A stretch of 64,000 nucleotides of DNA from Eubacteriaceae bacterium. GTDB lineage: Bacteria > Bacillota > Clostridia > Lachnospirales > Lachnospiraceae. The stretch spans positions 333,338-397,337 of the forward strand of contig CABIWJ010000004.1 of assembly GCA_902362455.1 (NCBI GenBank). The letters are read 5' to 3'. This document shows, one piece after another, positions 55,670 to 64,000 of this stretch. Under the pieces are notes generated by a model. It had not been told where the DNA came from, did not search any database, and worked only from the letters and a program-made list of their open reading frames with translations. Position 1 is the first letter of the stretch, and every line of letters starts with the position of its first letter. The position numbers were made by a program, and so were the translations under genes.

Positions 55670-56654
55670 TTGTCCTCCTTCTTTCTAAAAGCAATTTCAA
55701 ATTATCATTTTTATAGAGTCTGATTCCAATAATTAATAAAAGATAGCACTGAACCCTTCCTTTAGCATGAATCTCACCATCAAATACCTTATTCTCAAAA
55801 TCTGGATTAATACGAAATTCTTTAGGCGAACCTCTAAGAATCATATATATTAATCCGAGTAAATTACCAGTATAAGATGGATCGTCAAAACCAAAATGAA
55901 CATATCCTTTTATCCTTCTTGGTCTGATATGTTTTAATAATATAAGAGCTTCTTTTTTTAAGAAACCAAATGCCTCTTTTGTGTTATCATCACTTATAAA
56001 TTCTTTTAAATCATTAACATTTTTACATATCTTCTTTATTGTATCACAAAATTTGATAAAACGATATTTAATTTTAATAATTATTGCCTTAATTTTAGAA
56101 TAAATTCTTGAAAATATATTCTGTTTTTCAACTTTTATAAATTCTTCCGTATTCTCTTCTGTATTCTCTTCTGTATCATTATCTTTATTATTATTTTCTA
56201 TATTTTCTTCTGTTTTATTGACATTCTCTGCTAACCTGTCACGTTCTTCGTCAATTTTCTTTAACTGCTCATAGACCTCTGGCATCTCAGTCATATTATC
56301 CTTAATCTCAGATGACATCTTCTCAAACATCTTAGTTTCTTTATTGATTTTTTCTTCCATTGCCTTAGTTTCTTTATCAAAGAAATGCGTTTTAATACCG
56401 AATATTTTAATGCTTAGGCCATCATCTTTATAGATATATTTTACCGAAATGAGATGTAATAAATAAGTTATCTTTATCTTAAAATCAAGATTTTTTACTT
56501 TTCTGTCATAAATTGCATCTATGGAATATCTGATTGGAACAAAAAGTATAGCTGCTATGATTAAGATAACAAGACTAATCAGAACTAATATTATGATTCC
56601 GATTACCTTTAAAATTGTAAGTAATATATGTAGCATATCTAAGTACTTCTCCAT
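55656..56654 (-). CDS. DUF2953 membrane-anchored protein
   Basis: 332 aa. One N-terminal membrane segment (IIILVLISLVILIIAAILFV), then a DUF2953 region. A charged coiled-coil stretch (about 110-170, rich in Glu and Asn) interrupts it, and the conserved C-terminal part (HIRPRRIKGYVHFGFDDPSYTG) follows. Paired with gerW, suggesting a joint role in spores. An alternative start is ATG 56636, which has GGAG upstream. Confidence 0.8.
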   Translation of the reverse strand: MEKYLDMLHILLTILKVIGIIILVLISLVILIIAAILFVPIRYSIDAIYDRKVKNLDFKIKITYLLHLISVKYIYKDDGLSIKIFGIKTHFFDKETKAMEEKINKETKMFEKMSSEIKDNMTEMPEVYEQLKKIDEERDRLAENVNKTEENIENNNKDNDTEENTEENTEEFIKVEKQNIFSRIYSKIKAIIIKIKYRFIKFCDTIKKICKNVNDLKEFISDDNTKEAFGFLKKEALILLKHIRPRRIKGYVHFGFDDPSYTGNLLGLIYMILRGSPKEFRINPDFENKVFDGEIHAKGRVQCYLLLIIGIRLYKNDNLKLLLERRRTNGRE

Positions 56655-56661
56655 TCCATAT

Positions 56662-56976
56662 TTATTGGTGTCTTTCTACCATATGCCTTACAAGAAACTG
56701 ACCTGTTTCGTTATAACAGTCCATTAAAATATCCTGCATAACCTCTAATGCTTCATCATATCCCTGAGATATGCCTACTACCGTTAATTTCTTCTTACGG
56801 TAATATTTCTGAAGCAATACATAAGACGGATATATCTCTAATGCATTAGCCTCATTAACAGGCAGTGTTATCATATAAATGCCTATCTGAGGCTTTCGTC
56901 TTATGGCACGCATTATTATTTTATGTTTCTTTTTTAAAGCCTTTTTTCCAACATAGAGATTATTATACCATTTCAT
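56662..56976 (-). CDS. Conserved hypothetical protein, 104 aa
   Basis: Small basic protein: WYNNLYVGKKALKKKHKII at the start, then VYMITLP-like strand, LEIYPSYVLLQKYYRKKKLTVVGISQGYDEALEVMQDIL, which looks like a compact alpha/beta fold. I believe homologues exist in Lachnospiraceae, but no function is known. GAGG lies seven bases before ATG 56976. Between the DUF2953 gene and the long unknown gene, all on one strand. Confidence 0.65.
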   Translation of the reverse strand: MKWYNNLYVGKKALKKKHKIIMRAIRRKPQIGIYMITLPVNEANALEIYPSYVLLQKYYRKKKLTVVGISQGYDEALEVMQDILMDCYNETGQFLVRHMVERHQ

Positions 56977-56986
56977 TCAAAAAACC

Positions 56987-58411
56987 TCAATTTTCATTAA
57001 TGATACATTTAATGATTTCGATAGCGGCTGATTTCTCAGCTTTATTTGTACAATTAGATAATGAATTATAAACATAATCCTGCACTTCAGTAATATTGTT
57101 AAAGAATACAGGAAGTCTTGAAATAATCAGTGCCATTACTGAACGGTTGACCTGTTTCTGGTTATTCTTAAAGAATTCAGTAAGCTGCATTACTAATTCA
57201 TCTCTGACTGTATTAATATATTCCTTAATATCAAATTCTGTTTCTTCTTCTGATTTCTCTTCAAATATGTTTTTAATATCTGAAAGATCAGCAAACAGAC
57301 TATCCGAAATAAGGTTCTGCGAAATAAATAATCCCTGATATATATTCTCTGCCATAATACTCTTTATTATACTAAGATGATTATTTTTAATGTTATCAAG
57401 GGCAAATTCTTCACCTTCAATTTTACTATGAACTTTCTCAGGAACGCCCTCTAAGAATACGAATAAATCTGTAACCTCATCAGGTAATGTTATATATTCA
57501 CCTGATGTAAAGTTATTATTAATTTCTTTAATAATCTTCATACTGCATTCAACTTCTTTATCATATTCATCTACATATGGTGCAGACAAAATCATTACAT
57601 AGGTTCTGTTTACAATTCCCTGAAGCATCATAAAGACATTGGTTTCTTTATCAATAAAATCTGCTGCATATCTTAATTCATTTTCAAGTTTATCGAATTC
57701 TTCTTTAGTAATCTTAGAATAATCCACAGCTTTTACCATTTCATAAATCTCATTTAATTCAGAATAATCCTCTAGACCATCAGGTAATGCAAGCATTGAT
57801 GAGGACTTAAGTACATATACGAAATCATCGATAGTTTCTTTGTCAGTTTTACTATATACACTGAGTCCGTCACTTAATAATTGAAAGAATTTGCTCTTGG
57901 TAAGTCTTAATGGTAATTCTGCTATAATTTCACAGATTTTACTGTTAATTACCGTGTTATCTTCGTCAGAGAAAATATATTGCATTATCTCTCTTGTAAA
58001 ATCTTCATCAGTATATTTTGAATCAACAGTTTCTTCCTTAAATAAATATTCACATCTGTTAGAAACATATTCATATCTTGAGAAAATATCAGCATAAGCT
58101 GCTAATATATCAACTGTTTTATATATCTTATTTCTTAAAATATCGATTCTTTCAACAGCTTTCTCCCTGTTCTCATCAACTTTAACATCTACAACATATT
58201 CTTTAATTATTGCATTGAATTCTTCTGTATATTCCTTAAGTTTACTATCTTTAATCTCGCCATCACTTACCATCTCATAAAATGTATAGTAATCCATAGC
58301 CATTTCAACTGCCGCACATTTATTATATAAATCATTTATATGTCTCGCATATACGGGCAGATTCATCTCAAGATTCTGATTATTATTAATCTCTTTAATT
58401 ATCTTCTTCAA
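56987..58411 (-). CDS. Hypothetical helical protein, 474 aa
   Basis: No family recognised. The protein is acidic and predicted to be nearly all alpha-helical, without membrane segments or a signal peptide. It starts at TTG 58411 with AAAGGA nine bases upstream, since no ATG is near. The phrase MKIIKEINNN recurs at the N-terminus and near residue 290, hinting at an internal duplication. It sits between thiC and the gerW group; cotranscription with thiC is possible because the gap is only 32 bases. Confidence 0.55.
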   Translation of the reverse strand: MKKIIKEINNNQNLEMNLPVYARHINDLYNKCAAVEMAMDYYTFYEMVSDGEIKDSKLKEYTEEFNAIIKEYVVDVKVDENREKAVERIDILRNKIYKTVDILAAYADIFSRYEYVSNRCEYLFKEETVDSKYTDEDFTREIMQYIFSDEDNTVINSKICEIIAELPLRLTKSKFFQLLSDGLSVYSKTDKETIDDFVYVLKSSSMLALPDGLEDYSELNEIYEMVKAVDYSKITKEEFDKLENELRYAADFIDKETNVFMMLQGIVNRTYVMILSAPYVDEYDKEVECSMKIIKEINNNFTSGEYITLPDEVTDLFVFLEGVPEKVHSKIEGEEFALDNIKNNHLSIIKSIMAENIYQGLFISQNLISDSLFADLSDIKNIFEEKSEEETEFDIKEYINTVRDELVMQLTEFFKNNQKQVNRSVMALIISRLPVFFNNITEVQDYVYNSLSNCTNKAEKSAAIEIIKCIINEN

Positions 58412-58443
58412 TTTTATTATTCCTTTTCTAAAAAAATTAGTGT

Positions 58444-59757
58444 TTATTTTTCAGAACAAAATTCTACTTTCTCTCCTGCAAGAATCTTATTAGTTGTTCT
58501 TACTGCACACATTTTACCACACATTGAGCAGGTATGTCTCTCTTCAAGTGGTACACTATCATAATATCTTTTTGCTTTCTCTCCGTCAATAGCATATTTA
58601 AACATTTCATCCCAGTCAAGTTTATGTCTTGCTGCACTCATCTTGTTATCAATATCTCTTGCACCCTTAATTCCCTTTGCAATATCAGCGGCATGAGCTG
58701 CTATCTTAGAAGCTACGATACCCTCTTTAACATCTGATGCATCAGGCAGTCTTAAGTGTTCAGCTGGTGTAACATAACATAAGAAATCTGCACCATTAGC
58801 GGCAGCTATTGCTCCACCGATTGCTGATGTGATATGGTCATATCCGGGTGCGATATCAGTTACTAAAGGTCCAAGTACATAGAAAGGTGCTTCGTGACAT
58901 ATTCTCTTCTCAATAGCCATATTAGCAGCTATTTCGTTCATTGCCATATGTCCCGGTCCCTCGACCATTACCTGAACATCTTTCTCCCAGGCTCTCTTAG
59001 TCAGATTGCCTAACTCAATTAATTCAGCAATCTGACCGGAATCTGTGCTATCCTCGATACAGCCTGGCCTTAATGCATCACCAAGACTGATTGTAACATC
59101 ATATTTTCTAAATATTTCCAAAACTTCATCATAATATTCATAGAATGGATTTTCATTACCGGTCATCTCCATCCATGCAAATAATAATGAGCCGCCTCTT
59201 GAAACAATATTCATTAATCTGCCTTCACGCTTAAATGTTTCAATGGCTCTTTTATTAATTCCTGCGTGAATAGTCTGGAAATCTACGCCCTCTTTTGCAT
59301 GTGCTTCCACAACTTTAAGAAAATCTTTAGCTGTAATCTCTAATAAATCTTTCTCTAAATATCCGATTGCATCATACATTGGAACTGTACCAATCATTGC
59401 TGGCGAAATCTTAATAAGTTCATTTCTGAAAGTATTAGTTTTACCGTAATTGCTAAGGTCCATAATGGCTTCACAACCGAAATCAATAGCCATTTTAACT
59501 TTTTCCATCTCCATGTCATAGTCTTTCATATCACCTGATATACCTAGGTTTACATTTATCTTAGTTTTTAAGCCTTTTCCGATTCCCTCAGGTGATAATG
59601 ATTTATGATTAATGTTAGCAGGAATAACTACCTGTCCCTTCGCCATAAGTTCTCTAAGTTCATCTGCATCAAAATTTTCCTTAGCTGCAACAATTTCCAT
59701 CTCAGGTGTTATAATACCTTTTTTAGCTGCTTCCATCTGTGTACTATATTCTCTCAT
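58444..59757 (-). CDS. thiC: Phosphomethylpyrimidine synthase
   Basis: Radical SAM rearrangement of AIR to HMP-phosphate for thiamine. 437 aa. The noncanonical Fe-S motif near the C-terminus is CSMCGKMC (Cx2Cx4C with a further Cys). Central motifs [10 protein letters not shown] and [13 protein letters not shown] are typical. GGAGA precedes ATG 59757. Last biosynthetic gene of the thiM-thiE-HAD-thiC set. Confidence 0.96.
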   Translation of the reverse strand: MREYSTQMEAAKKGIITPEMEIVAAKENFDADELRELMAKGQVVIPANINHKSLSPEGIGKGLKTKINVNLGISGDMKDYDMEMEKVKMAIDFGCEAIMDLSNYGKTNTFRNELIKISPAMIGTVPMYDAIGYLEKDLLEITAKDFLKVVEAHAKEGVDFQTIHAGINKRAIETFKREGRLMNIVSRGGSLLFAWMEMTGNENPFYEYYDEVLEIFRKYDVTISLGDALRPGCIEDSTDSGQIAELIELGNLTKRAWEKDVQVMVEGPGHMAMNEIAANMAIEKRICHEAPFYVLGPLVTDIAPGYDHITSAIGGAIAAANGADFLCYVTPAEHLRLPDASDVKEGIVASKIAAHAADIAKGIKGARDIDNKMSAARHKLDWDEMFKYAIDGEKAKRYYDSVPLEERHTCSMCGKMCAVRTTNKILAGEKVEFCSEK

Positions 59758-59866
59758 TGATTTTTCTCCATTTCATACTTAACTTTTTTAATAAATCTCT
59801 GTACTAAATTTCCTGATTAACTCCCGTTTATAGGAGATTTCTTATCTGCTATAAAAACTATATGTC

Positions 59867-60520
59867 TTATGCTATCATTTCTTTAAAATCATATATGAAT
59901 TTATCACTTAATTCTTTCATTAGCTGCTGATTTTCCCTTGTATGTGAATCATATACACCAATTGCCATATATCCACCTGCCTTAGCACCTTTGATGCCTG
60001 CTAAAATATCTTCAAAGACAATACAGTTACTTTTAGATATTCCCATTTTATCAGCTGCTTTATCATAAATATCAGGAAACCCTTTTCCACGACTTACTTC
60101 TTTAACGGTTGTAATATTCTGAAAATAATCAATTATGTCATTATTAGATAATACAGGCTCTACAAGTCTCATATCTGAAGCAGTGGCAACTGACATAAGC
60201 TTATTATTATCTCTAAGATAACTAAGATACTCTTTAACACCATCTTTCAATCTGACATGATATGAATATGCTTCTATTGCCATATCATACCATTCTTTGA
60301 TAATTTCATCTCTGCTTTCTTTAAGATTAAATCTCTTAATTGTATAATCAGCAGTTGCCTCAAATCCCATAGGTGTTATTGCTTCCATATAGTCTTTAGG
60401 TACATCGAAACCTCTTTTACCTAAGAAATCTATATCTATCTGATTCCACACACCCATAGAATCAATTAAGGTTCCGTCCAAATCAAAAATAACTCCATTA
60501 TATGTATTAATATCTATCAT
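59867..60520 (-). CDS. HAD-family phosphatase (beta-phosphoglucomutase-like) in the thi operon
   Basis: 217-aa HAD hydrolase of the subfamily with a helical cap. Motif I is VIFDLDGTLIDS, the motif II region SVATAS, motif III lysine in GKGFPDIY, and motif IV VFEDILAGIKGAK. ATG 60520 is chosen because GTGGAGG is six bases upstream. Its place between thiE and thiC suggests it dephosphorylates a thiamine intermediate, such as thiamine monophosphate, but this is inference only; many homologues act on sugars. Confidence 0.8.
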   Translation of the reverse strand: MIDINTYNGVIFDLDGTLIDSMGVWNQIDIDFLGKRGFDVPKDYMEAITPMGFEATADYTIKRFNLKESRDEIIKEWYDMAIEAYSYHVRLKDGVKEYLSYLRDNNKLMSVATASDMRLVEPVLSNNDIIDYFQNITTVKEVSRGKGFPDIYDKAADKMGISKSNCIVFEDILAGIKGAKAGGYMAIGVYDSHTRENQQLMKELSDKFIYDFKEMIA

Positions 60521-60569
60521 TGTTACCTCCACTAAATATATGTTATTTGATTTATATTCCATTTATAGG

Positions 60570-60686
60570 ATTAAGGTGTCAAAAGGTGCGTAGCACCAAC
60601 CGTTACAATATATGTGTATGCAAATGAATTTACAATACACATATATTGTGACGGTTAGTCCCTATAAGGGCTTTTGACACCTTAAT
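60570..60686. repeat. Cruciform-forming element (GGTGTCAAAAG family, long form)
   Basis: Outer arms ATTAAGGTGTCAAAAG (60570-60585) and 60671-60686 are perfect 16-bp complements. Between them are three hairpins: GGTGCGTAGCACC (60585-60597), a 22-bp stem 60598-60619 / 60635-60656 with one G-T pair, and CCCTATAAGGG (60660-60670). It lies between thiE and the HAD gene. It resembles a four-way junction but not a tRNA. A short relative is at 8705-8756. Confidence 0.8.
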
Positions 60687-60725
60687 CTTTACACTAGATG
60701 TTTCTCTGATTTTATATCAGTACAT

Positions 60726-61358
60726 CTATGAAGTAAATGCTTCATACATATCTTTAGCAGCTTTTTCAACATCAGGCTGTGCAACAATTGCTGATACCAC
60801 AGCCAGACCATCTATTCCCATATTCTTAAAATTACCAAGCGTATTCATATTAATTCCGCCTATTACTACTATAGGAATATCGACATTTTTACGAATCTCT
60901 TTTAATTCTTCCATTGTAACAGGTCTTGCATCTGTCTTGGTATCTGTTGAATACATTGCACCGACACCTAAATAATCTGCACCATCTTTAACAGCCTTAA
61001 GAGCTTCATCTAATTTAGCAGTTGATACACCTATTATTTTATCATCGCCAATTATTCTTCTTACAACATCTGCCGGCAAATCACTCTGTCCTATATGTAC
61101 ACCTGCCGCATCAACAGCCATGGCAATATCTACTCTGTCATTAATTATAAGAGGAACATTGTATTTATCAGTAATCTTTTTGACACTTACAGCCAAATCA
61201 TAGAATTCTTTCGAAGAACAGTTCTTCTCTCTTAACTGGATTACTGTACAACCTCCTTTTATTGCGAGTTCCACATTCTCCTCAATGGTTGCAGAACTCA
61301 TTAAATCTCTGTCTGTACACAGATATAATGTATAATCAATTTTATTCTTCATAGTCAT
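60726..61358 (-). CDS. thiE: Thiamine-phosphate synthase
   Basis: Joins HMP-PP and thiazole phosphate to thiamine phosphate. 210 aa TIM barrel: [43 protein letters not shown] phosphate site, and VVIGGIN. Two ATGs (61358 and 61352) are possible; AGGA is seven bases before the first. Downstream of thiM by 67 bases. Confidence 0.95.
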   Translation of the reverse strand: MTMKNKIDYTLYLCTDRDLMSSATIEENVELAIKGGCTVIQLREKNCSSKEFYDLAVSVKKITDKYNVPLIINDRVDIAMAVDAAGVHIGQSDLPADVVRRIIGDDKIIGVSTAKLDEALKAVKDGADYLGVGAMYSTDTKTDARPVTMEELKEIRKNVDIPIVVIGGINMNTLGNFKNMGIDGLAVVSAIVAQPDVEKAAKDMYEAFTS

Positions 61359-61425
61359 TCACCAATCCTAACTAAGTTATATAATCTAATATTTTCAGGA
61401 TAATCGTCATTTAATAAATCTGTAT

Positions 61426-62244
61426 CTAACCTAACTTTATCATTTCACCCATAATTTCTTCATTTAATCTGCTCAGACCGTTTATTATTTCAATATGATA
61501 ACTTCCTGTTCCATTTGTTGAAACACTCATTGCTAGTTCACCTGCTATGCCCATAGAAGCTATTCCTGCAATGGCAGCATCATAATAATCAAATTCATTT
61601 TCATTAGTTACGGCACCTGCATAAGAACCTACTAAAGCTGAAGTCATACAGCCGGTTCCTGTCACTTTTGATAATAATTTATCTCCATTACTTAATGTAG
61701 CAACACGTTCTCCATCAGATATTACATCAACGGCTCCTGTTATGGCTGCCACACAATTATATCTCTTAGCAACATTTTTAGCTACCATAACTGCATCATT
61801 GCCTTCATCTTCTGCAGAAGTATCCACGCCTTTAGTTGACACCTCTAATCCGGCTATGTAAGACATTTCTGATAAATTAGCCCTGATTATACTAAATTTT
61901 ACTGTTTTAAGTAAAGAATTAACTGTATCATTTCTAAAGCCTGAGGCTCCTGCTCCTACAGGATCTAAAATAACCGGAATATTTAGCTGATTAGCTTTCT
62001 TGCCCGCTGCTAACATAGATGTTACTGTTCTCTGATTAAGTGTGCCTATGTTAATGACAAGTGCCTTAGATATCGAAGTTATGTCTTCTACTTCTAATAA
62101 ATCATCAGCCATTATAGGAGATGCTCCTATTGCAAGTATGGCATTTGCACAGTCATTTACCGTTACATAATTTGTTATGTTATGTACTAACGGATTAACC
62201 TTTCTGACTTCTGTAATCATTTTAATAATTCTGTCTTTCTCCAT
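61426..62244 (-). CDS. thiM: Hydroxyethylthiazole kinase
   Basis: Salvage kinase phosphorylating hydroxyethylthiazole. 272 aa from ATG 62244, preceded by AGAGGTTGA; a TTG at 62250 is the alternative. Signature NPLVHNITNYVTVNDCAN, GASPIMADD, and the C-terminal anion-hole segment VTGTGCMTSALVG. First gene after the TPP riboswitch, so the operon combines de novo pyrimidine (thiC) with salvage of the thiazole half. Confidence 0.95.
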   Translation of the reverse strand: MEKDRIIKMITEVRKVNPLVHNITNYVTVNDCANAILAIGASPIMADDLLEVEDITSISKALVINIGTLNQRTVTSMLAAGKKANQLNIPVILDPVGAGASGFRNDTVNSLLKTVKFSIIRANLSEMSYIAGLEVSTKGVDTSAEDEGNDAVMVAKNVAKRYNCVAAITGAVDVISDGERVATLSNGDKLLSKVTGTGCMTSALVGSYAGAVTNENEFDYYDAAIAGIASMGIAGELAMSVSTNGTGSYHIEIINGLSRLNEEIMGEMIKLG

Positions 62245-62348
62245 TTTCAATCAACCTCTTTCTTATAAAAATAAGAGCAAAATTTCTCATCTGTCAGAAT
62301 AAAGCAGGTATATTTCATACGTACTTTTTTTCTATAAAAGTAAATAAA

Positions 62349-62369
62349 GAGGCTGCCAGTGACAGCCTC
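62349..62369 (-). terminator. Riboswitch expression-platform terminator
   Basis: GAGGCTGTC and its complement form an 8-9 bp stem with a short loop (GAGGCTGCCAGTGACAGCCTC on the plus strand), followed on the minus strand by TTTATTT. It lies between the TPP aptamer and thiM, so TPP binding probably favours its formation. Confidence 0.8.
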
Positions 62370-62385
62370 ATGATTTCTCAAATGA

Positions 62386-62466
62386 TTGCTCCCTACGACA
62401 GTATTAACCGACAGGTTCAAAGGGTCAGGTTCTACCTTCTCAACTCTTGCGAGTTCCCCTGCAAAC
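62386..62466 (-). promoter_or_regulatory. TPP riboswitch (thi box)
   Basis: The minus strand shows the conserved order: GCAGGGGAACTCGC, the TTGAGA variant of CTGAGA, then ACCCTTTGAACCTG, and GTCGTAGGGA at the end. This is a TPP aptamer controlling thiM-thiE-HAD-thiC; a terminator hairpin follows at 62349-62369. Confidence 0.93.
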
Positions 62467-62522
62467 TAAGAATATTATCTATCATCATATATTAAATGTC
62501 AAGCATTTACGTTATCTTACGA

Positions 62523-62790
62523 TTATCTTTGCCATAAACTCTTTAATCCATACCAAATAATATACTCATCAATATCATACTTTTCAATAAAATTATGACT
62601 ACACTCATCTACATTTTTCCGTCATCATATACTCTTTTCCCCTCAGTCATTGTCTCTGCATATGTCAGAGACAGCTTTTATTAACTCCTGCCGAGAACTG
62701 AACTTCTCGTATAGTTCCAGTCGTTTTAAATTTTACTTGGCTTGATTCATATAGTTTTATGGCATCTGAATCTACTTTTCTAACACGCAT
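62523..62790 (-). pseudogene. Remnants of an unidentified, probably mobile-element-derived gene
   Basis: Two short open frames on the minus strand: 62790-62665 (41 aa from ATG, MRVRKVDSDAIKLYESS then KFKTTGTIREVQF) and 62622-62523 (ending DEYIIWYGLKSLWQR with no start). They are out of frame with each other and look like decayed pieces of coding sequence. The first resembles, from memory, small proteins carried next to plasmid or conjugative-element replication genes. AAAGGG before its ATG is trapped in a hairpin (about 62794-62840). Confidence 0.35.
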
Positions 62791-62793
62791 AAT

Positions 62794-62842
62794 AAACGCA
62801 CCCTTTCGCAACATTTTTTCTTGTTGCTAAGAGTGCGTTTAT
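62794..62842 (-). promoter_or_regulatory. Hairpin covering the ribosome site of the 41-aa frame
   Basis: On the minus strand AAACGCACTCTTAGCAACA faces TGTTGCGAAAGGGTGCGTTT around a short A-rich loop, and ATG follows four bases later. The AAAGGG ribosome site is in the stem, as in translational attenuation or to silence read-through in mobile elements. Confidence 0.5.
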
Positions 62843-62917
62843 ACCAGCGTATTGGAACTAAATATTCTATTTTGATTTTGCAATGTCATTTCCTATACCC
62901 AACTCGGCAAAATTTCG

Positions 62918-62974
62918 CTAGCGTCTATAATTAACATCATGGATTCTTAATTGCTTTGCAACAGCCTTGATGGT
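62918..62974 (-). pseudogene. Short coding-like remnant
   Basis: An open stretch on the minus strand reads LTIKAVAKQLRIHDVNYRR before a TAG. It has the look of a helix-turn-helix fragment but no start codon or ribosome site. Flanking GTCTATTAATTAAC and GTTAATTATAGAC form an imperfect palindrome. The rest of 62470-63037 shows no intact gene. Confidence 0.25.
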
Positions 62975-63037
62975 TAATTAATAGACGTGCAGTAGTTATA
63001 GGTTATTGGAAGTCCGAAAGTATAACCATAATAAATA

Positions 63038-63607
63038 CTATACTACACTAATCTCTGTTAATGAAATACCTGTAATATTTTCCTTTTCGATTAAATCTTT
63101 AAATTTTTCAGATACAAATATTGGTATTTCTTGCCTATTTGACAACTTAAAGACATCTGCACCATCCGTTTTTTCAGCATATATACAATATTTACTTACA
63201 GTATATATTGTGCCTATTCCTTCAATTTCTGTTTCAAAGTACTTCGATTTATCCAAGCATAACGCATCTACAACTTTAATAATATTGGCAATATAATATT
63301 GTTTAAAATCCTCTCCATTATTTGTTTCTTTTATGCCAACTTTCAGAAATTGTATATCTGTATTGACTGACTCTAATAATGTCTTCAACCTGTTTGATAC
63401 CAAGAACCATCCTTTATCATTGGCAAGATAATCAGTCCAAACATCTCCTTCTTCTTTTGCATAGAAAAACTCAAATCTATCATCCCAGTTTTCAAAAACT
63501 TTCCCAGTATTTAGTGCATTTTGCTGAATTCCATAATCATTTTGATAATGGCATATTATATCATTTTCTCTTTCCATATCCATAGATAATTTGTAATATT
63601 TCATCAA
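63038..63607 (-). CDS. Imm11-family immunity protein
   Basis: 189-aa protein resembling the DUF1629/Imm11 group, which neutralise polymorphic toxins. Typical parts are WLVSNRLK-like GWFLVSNRLKTLLE, YYIANIIKVVDALCLDKS, and the ending IFVSEKFKDLIEKENITGISLTEI. It lies eight bases downstream of the AHH nuclease gene, the standard toxin-then-immunity order. ATG 63607 or the next codon could start; GGAGAAT lies upstream. Confidence 0.75.
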   Translation of the reverse strand: MMKYYKLSMDMERENDIICHYQNDYGIQQNALNTGKVFENWDDRFEFFYAKEEGDVWTDYLANDKGWFLVSNRLKTLLESVNTDIQFLKVGIKETNNGEDFKQYYIANIIKVVDALCLDKSKYFETEIEGIGTIYTVSKYCIYAEKTDGADVFKLSNRQEIPIFVSEKFKDLIEKENITGISLTEISVV

Positions 63608-63615
63608 TATTCTCC

Positions 63616-63948
63616 TTATTTCCAGTAATCTTTATACAGCATATCAGGATTTGATTTTACGTTATTCTTTAAATTATCAAATAACTTAAGGAATATATCT
63701 TTGTCTCCTTGTGCAATGTTGTCAAATTGTTTCATACTATCAAGAACATATTCATGATAAGCATTTGGATGACGTCCCTGATGTGGTAGCAATTCTTTAT
63801 TCCATGCATCATCTAGGTCTAATCCATACCTGTTTGCTATTTCCTCTAACTGAGGAGTATATGTCTTGCTTTTATTTGTTGCATAGTGATGTACTTGATT
63901 AGTTTTAGTTGTTTTACCACTCTGGTATGCTAAACACATAGGAATCAA
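63616..63948 (-). CDS. AHH-type HNH/ENDO VII nuclease toxin domain (orphan module)
   Basis: 110-aa frame matching the C-terminal nuclease domain of polymorphic toxins: QVHHYATNKSKTYTPQLEEIA with H20-H21, then LLPHQGRHPNAYHEYV with H56, H60 and H65, the AHH arrangement of metal and catalytic histidines. An in-frame TAG at 63961-63963 cuts it off from any upstream carrier region, so it has no secretion or repeat domains here. It may be an orphan cassette behind a main toxin gene outside the window, or a truncated gene. Start (TTG 63948 or ATG 63939) is uncertain. Confidence 0.75.
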   Translation of the reverse strand: MIPMCLAYQSGKTTKTNQVHHYATNKSKTYTPQLEEIANRYGLDLDDAWNKELLPHQGRHPNAYHEYVLDSMKQFDNIAQGDKDIFLKLFDNLKNNVKSNPDMLYKDYWK

Positions 63949-64000
63949 AGCAGTCTTTTTCTATCTATTGCTTTTCTTTTATTCCTATTTCACAATTATC

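Noticed and set aside
60570..60686. Cloverleaf-like fold considered as a tRNA
   Set aside because: No T-loop GTTCGA-type sequence, no anticodon arm of the right size, no CCA region; outer stem is 16 bp.

Overview
The window is AT-rich chromosomal DNA of a low-GC Gram-positive anaerobe, most likely a member of the Lachnospiraceae (Clostridia). Pointers are the gene set (GerW, DUF2953, SpoVB-like flippase, YneA-like LysM protein next to lexA, DUF368, a Prp-type L27 pair, a radical-SAM/DUF4130 repair pair), cobalamin-dependent methionine synthesis with a separate reactivation protein, and strong AGGAGG-type ribosome sites. The genus cannot be fixed from the sequence alone. No rRNA, tRNA or CRISPR array was seen.

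Layout. 1-5200: end of aroB, lspA, an RluD-type pseudouridine synthase, a cytidylate-kinase-like protein, a TtcA-family thiolase and a tyrosine recombinase. 5250-6610: divergent SOS pair (LysM protein / lexA) with three LexA boxes. 6680-11200: rsfS-yqeK-nadD-yhbY and obg-rpmA-prp-rplU, read leftwards, with a probable L21 leader. 11300-19800: clpB, a split purine branch (stand-alone AICAR transformylase plus PurO-type IMP cyclohydrolase), a FliB-like methylase and DUF5721. 19800-25450: htpG behind a perfect CIRCE operator, a pair of U32-family proteins, argH. 25700-31400: MscS channel, a glgB-like protein that has lost all its catalytic residues and carries a histone-like tail, a YihY membrane protein and DUF368. 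31500-37700: glycolytic genes gap-pgk-tpiA-(acyltransferase)-gpmI. 37800-46600: PHP phosphatase, Cache sensor, mnmA, cysteine desulfurase, SpoVB-like flippase, and an SOS-controlled radical SAM / DUF4130 pair. 46900-55200: metA, ligA, an RluF-type synthase, metH, its reactivation protein, metF. 55200-58400: gerW, DUF2953 and two uncharacterised genes. 58400-62500: thiM-thiE-HAD-thiC behind a TPP riboswitch. 62500-64000: gene remnants, then a toxin-immunity module (AHH nuclease plus Imm11) running to the window edge.

The most unusual content is between genes. Two roughly 530-bp copies of an imperfect palindrome (17156-17689 and 38693-39216) share a core of about 480 bp whose paired arms carry compensatory changes, while the outermost 15-19 bp arms differ completely between copies yet are self-complementary in each. 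This looks like a structured element sitting in the loop of local terminator hairpins. A 58-bp relative is the probable htpG terminator. Two further dispersed structured repeats occur: a GC-rich multi-hairpin unit (14700 and 46743) and a cruciform with GGTGTCAAAAG arms (60570 and 8705).

Functionally the window joins three stress circuits (LexA, HrcA/CIRCE, ClpB), one TPP-controlled biosynthetic operon, and housekeeping translation, glycolysis and methionine genes.
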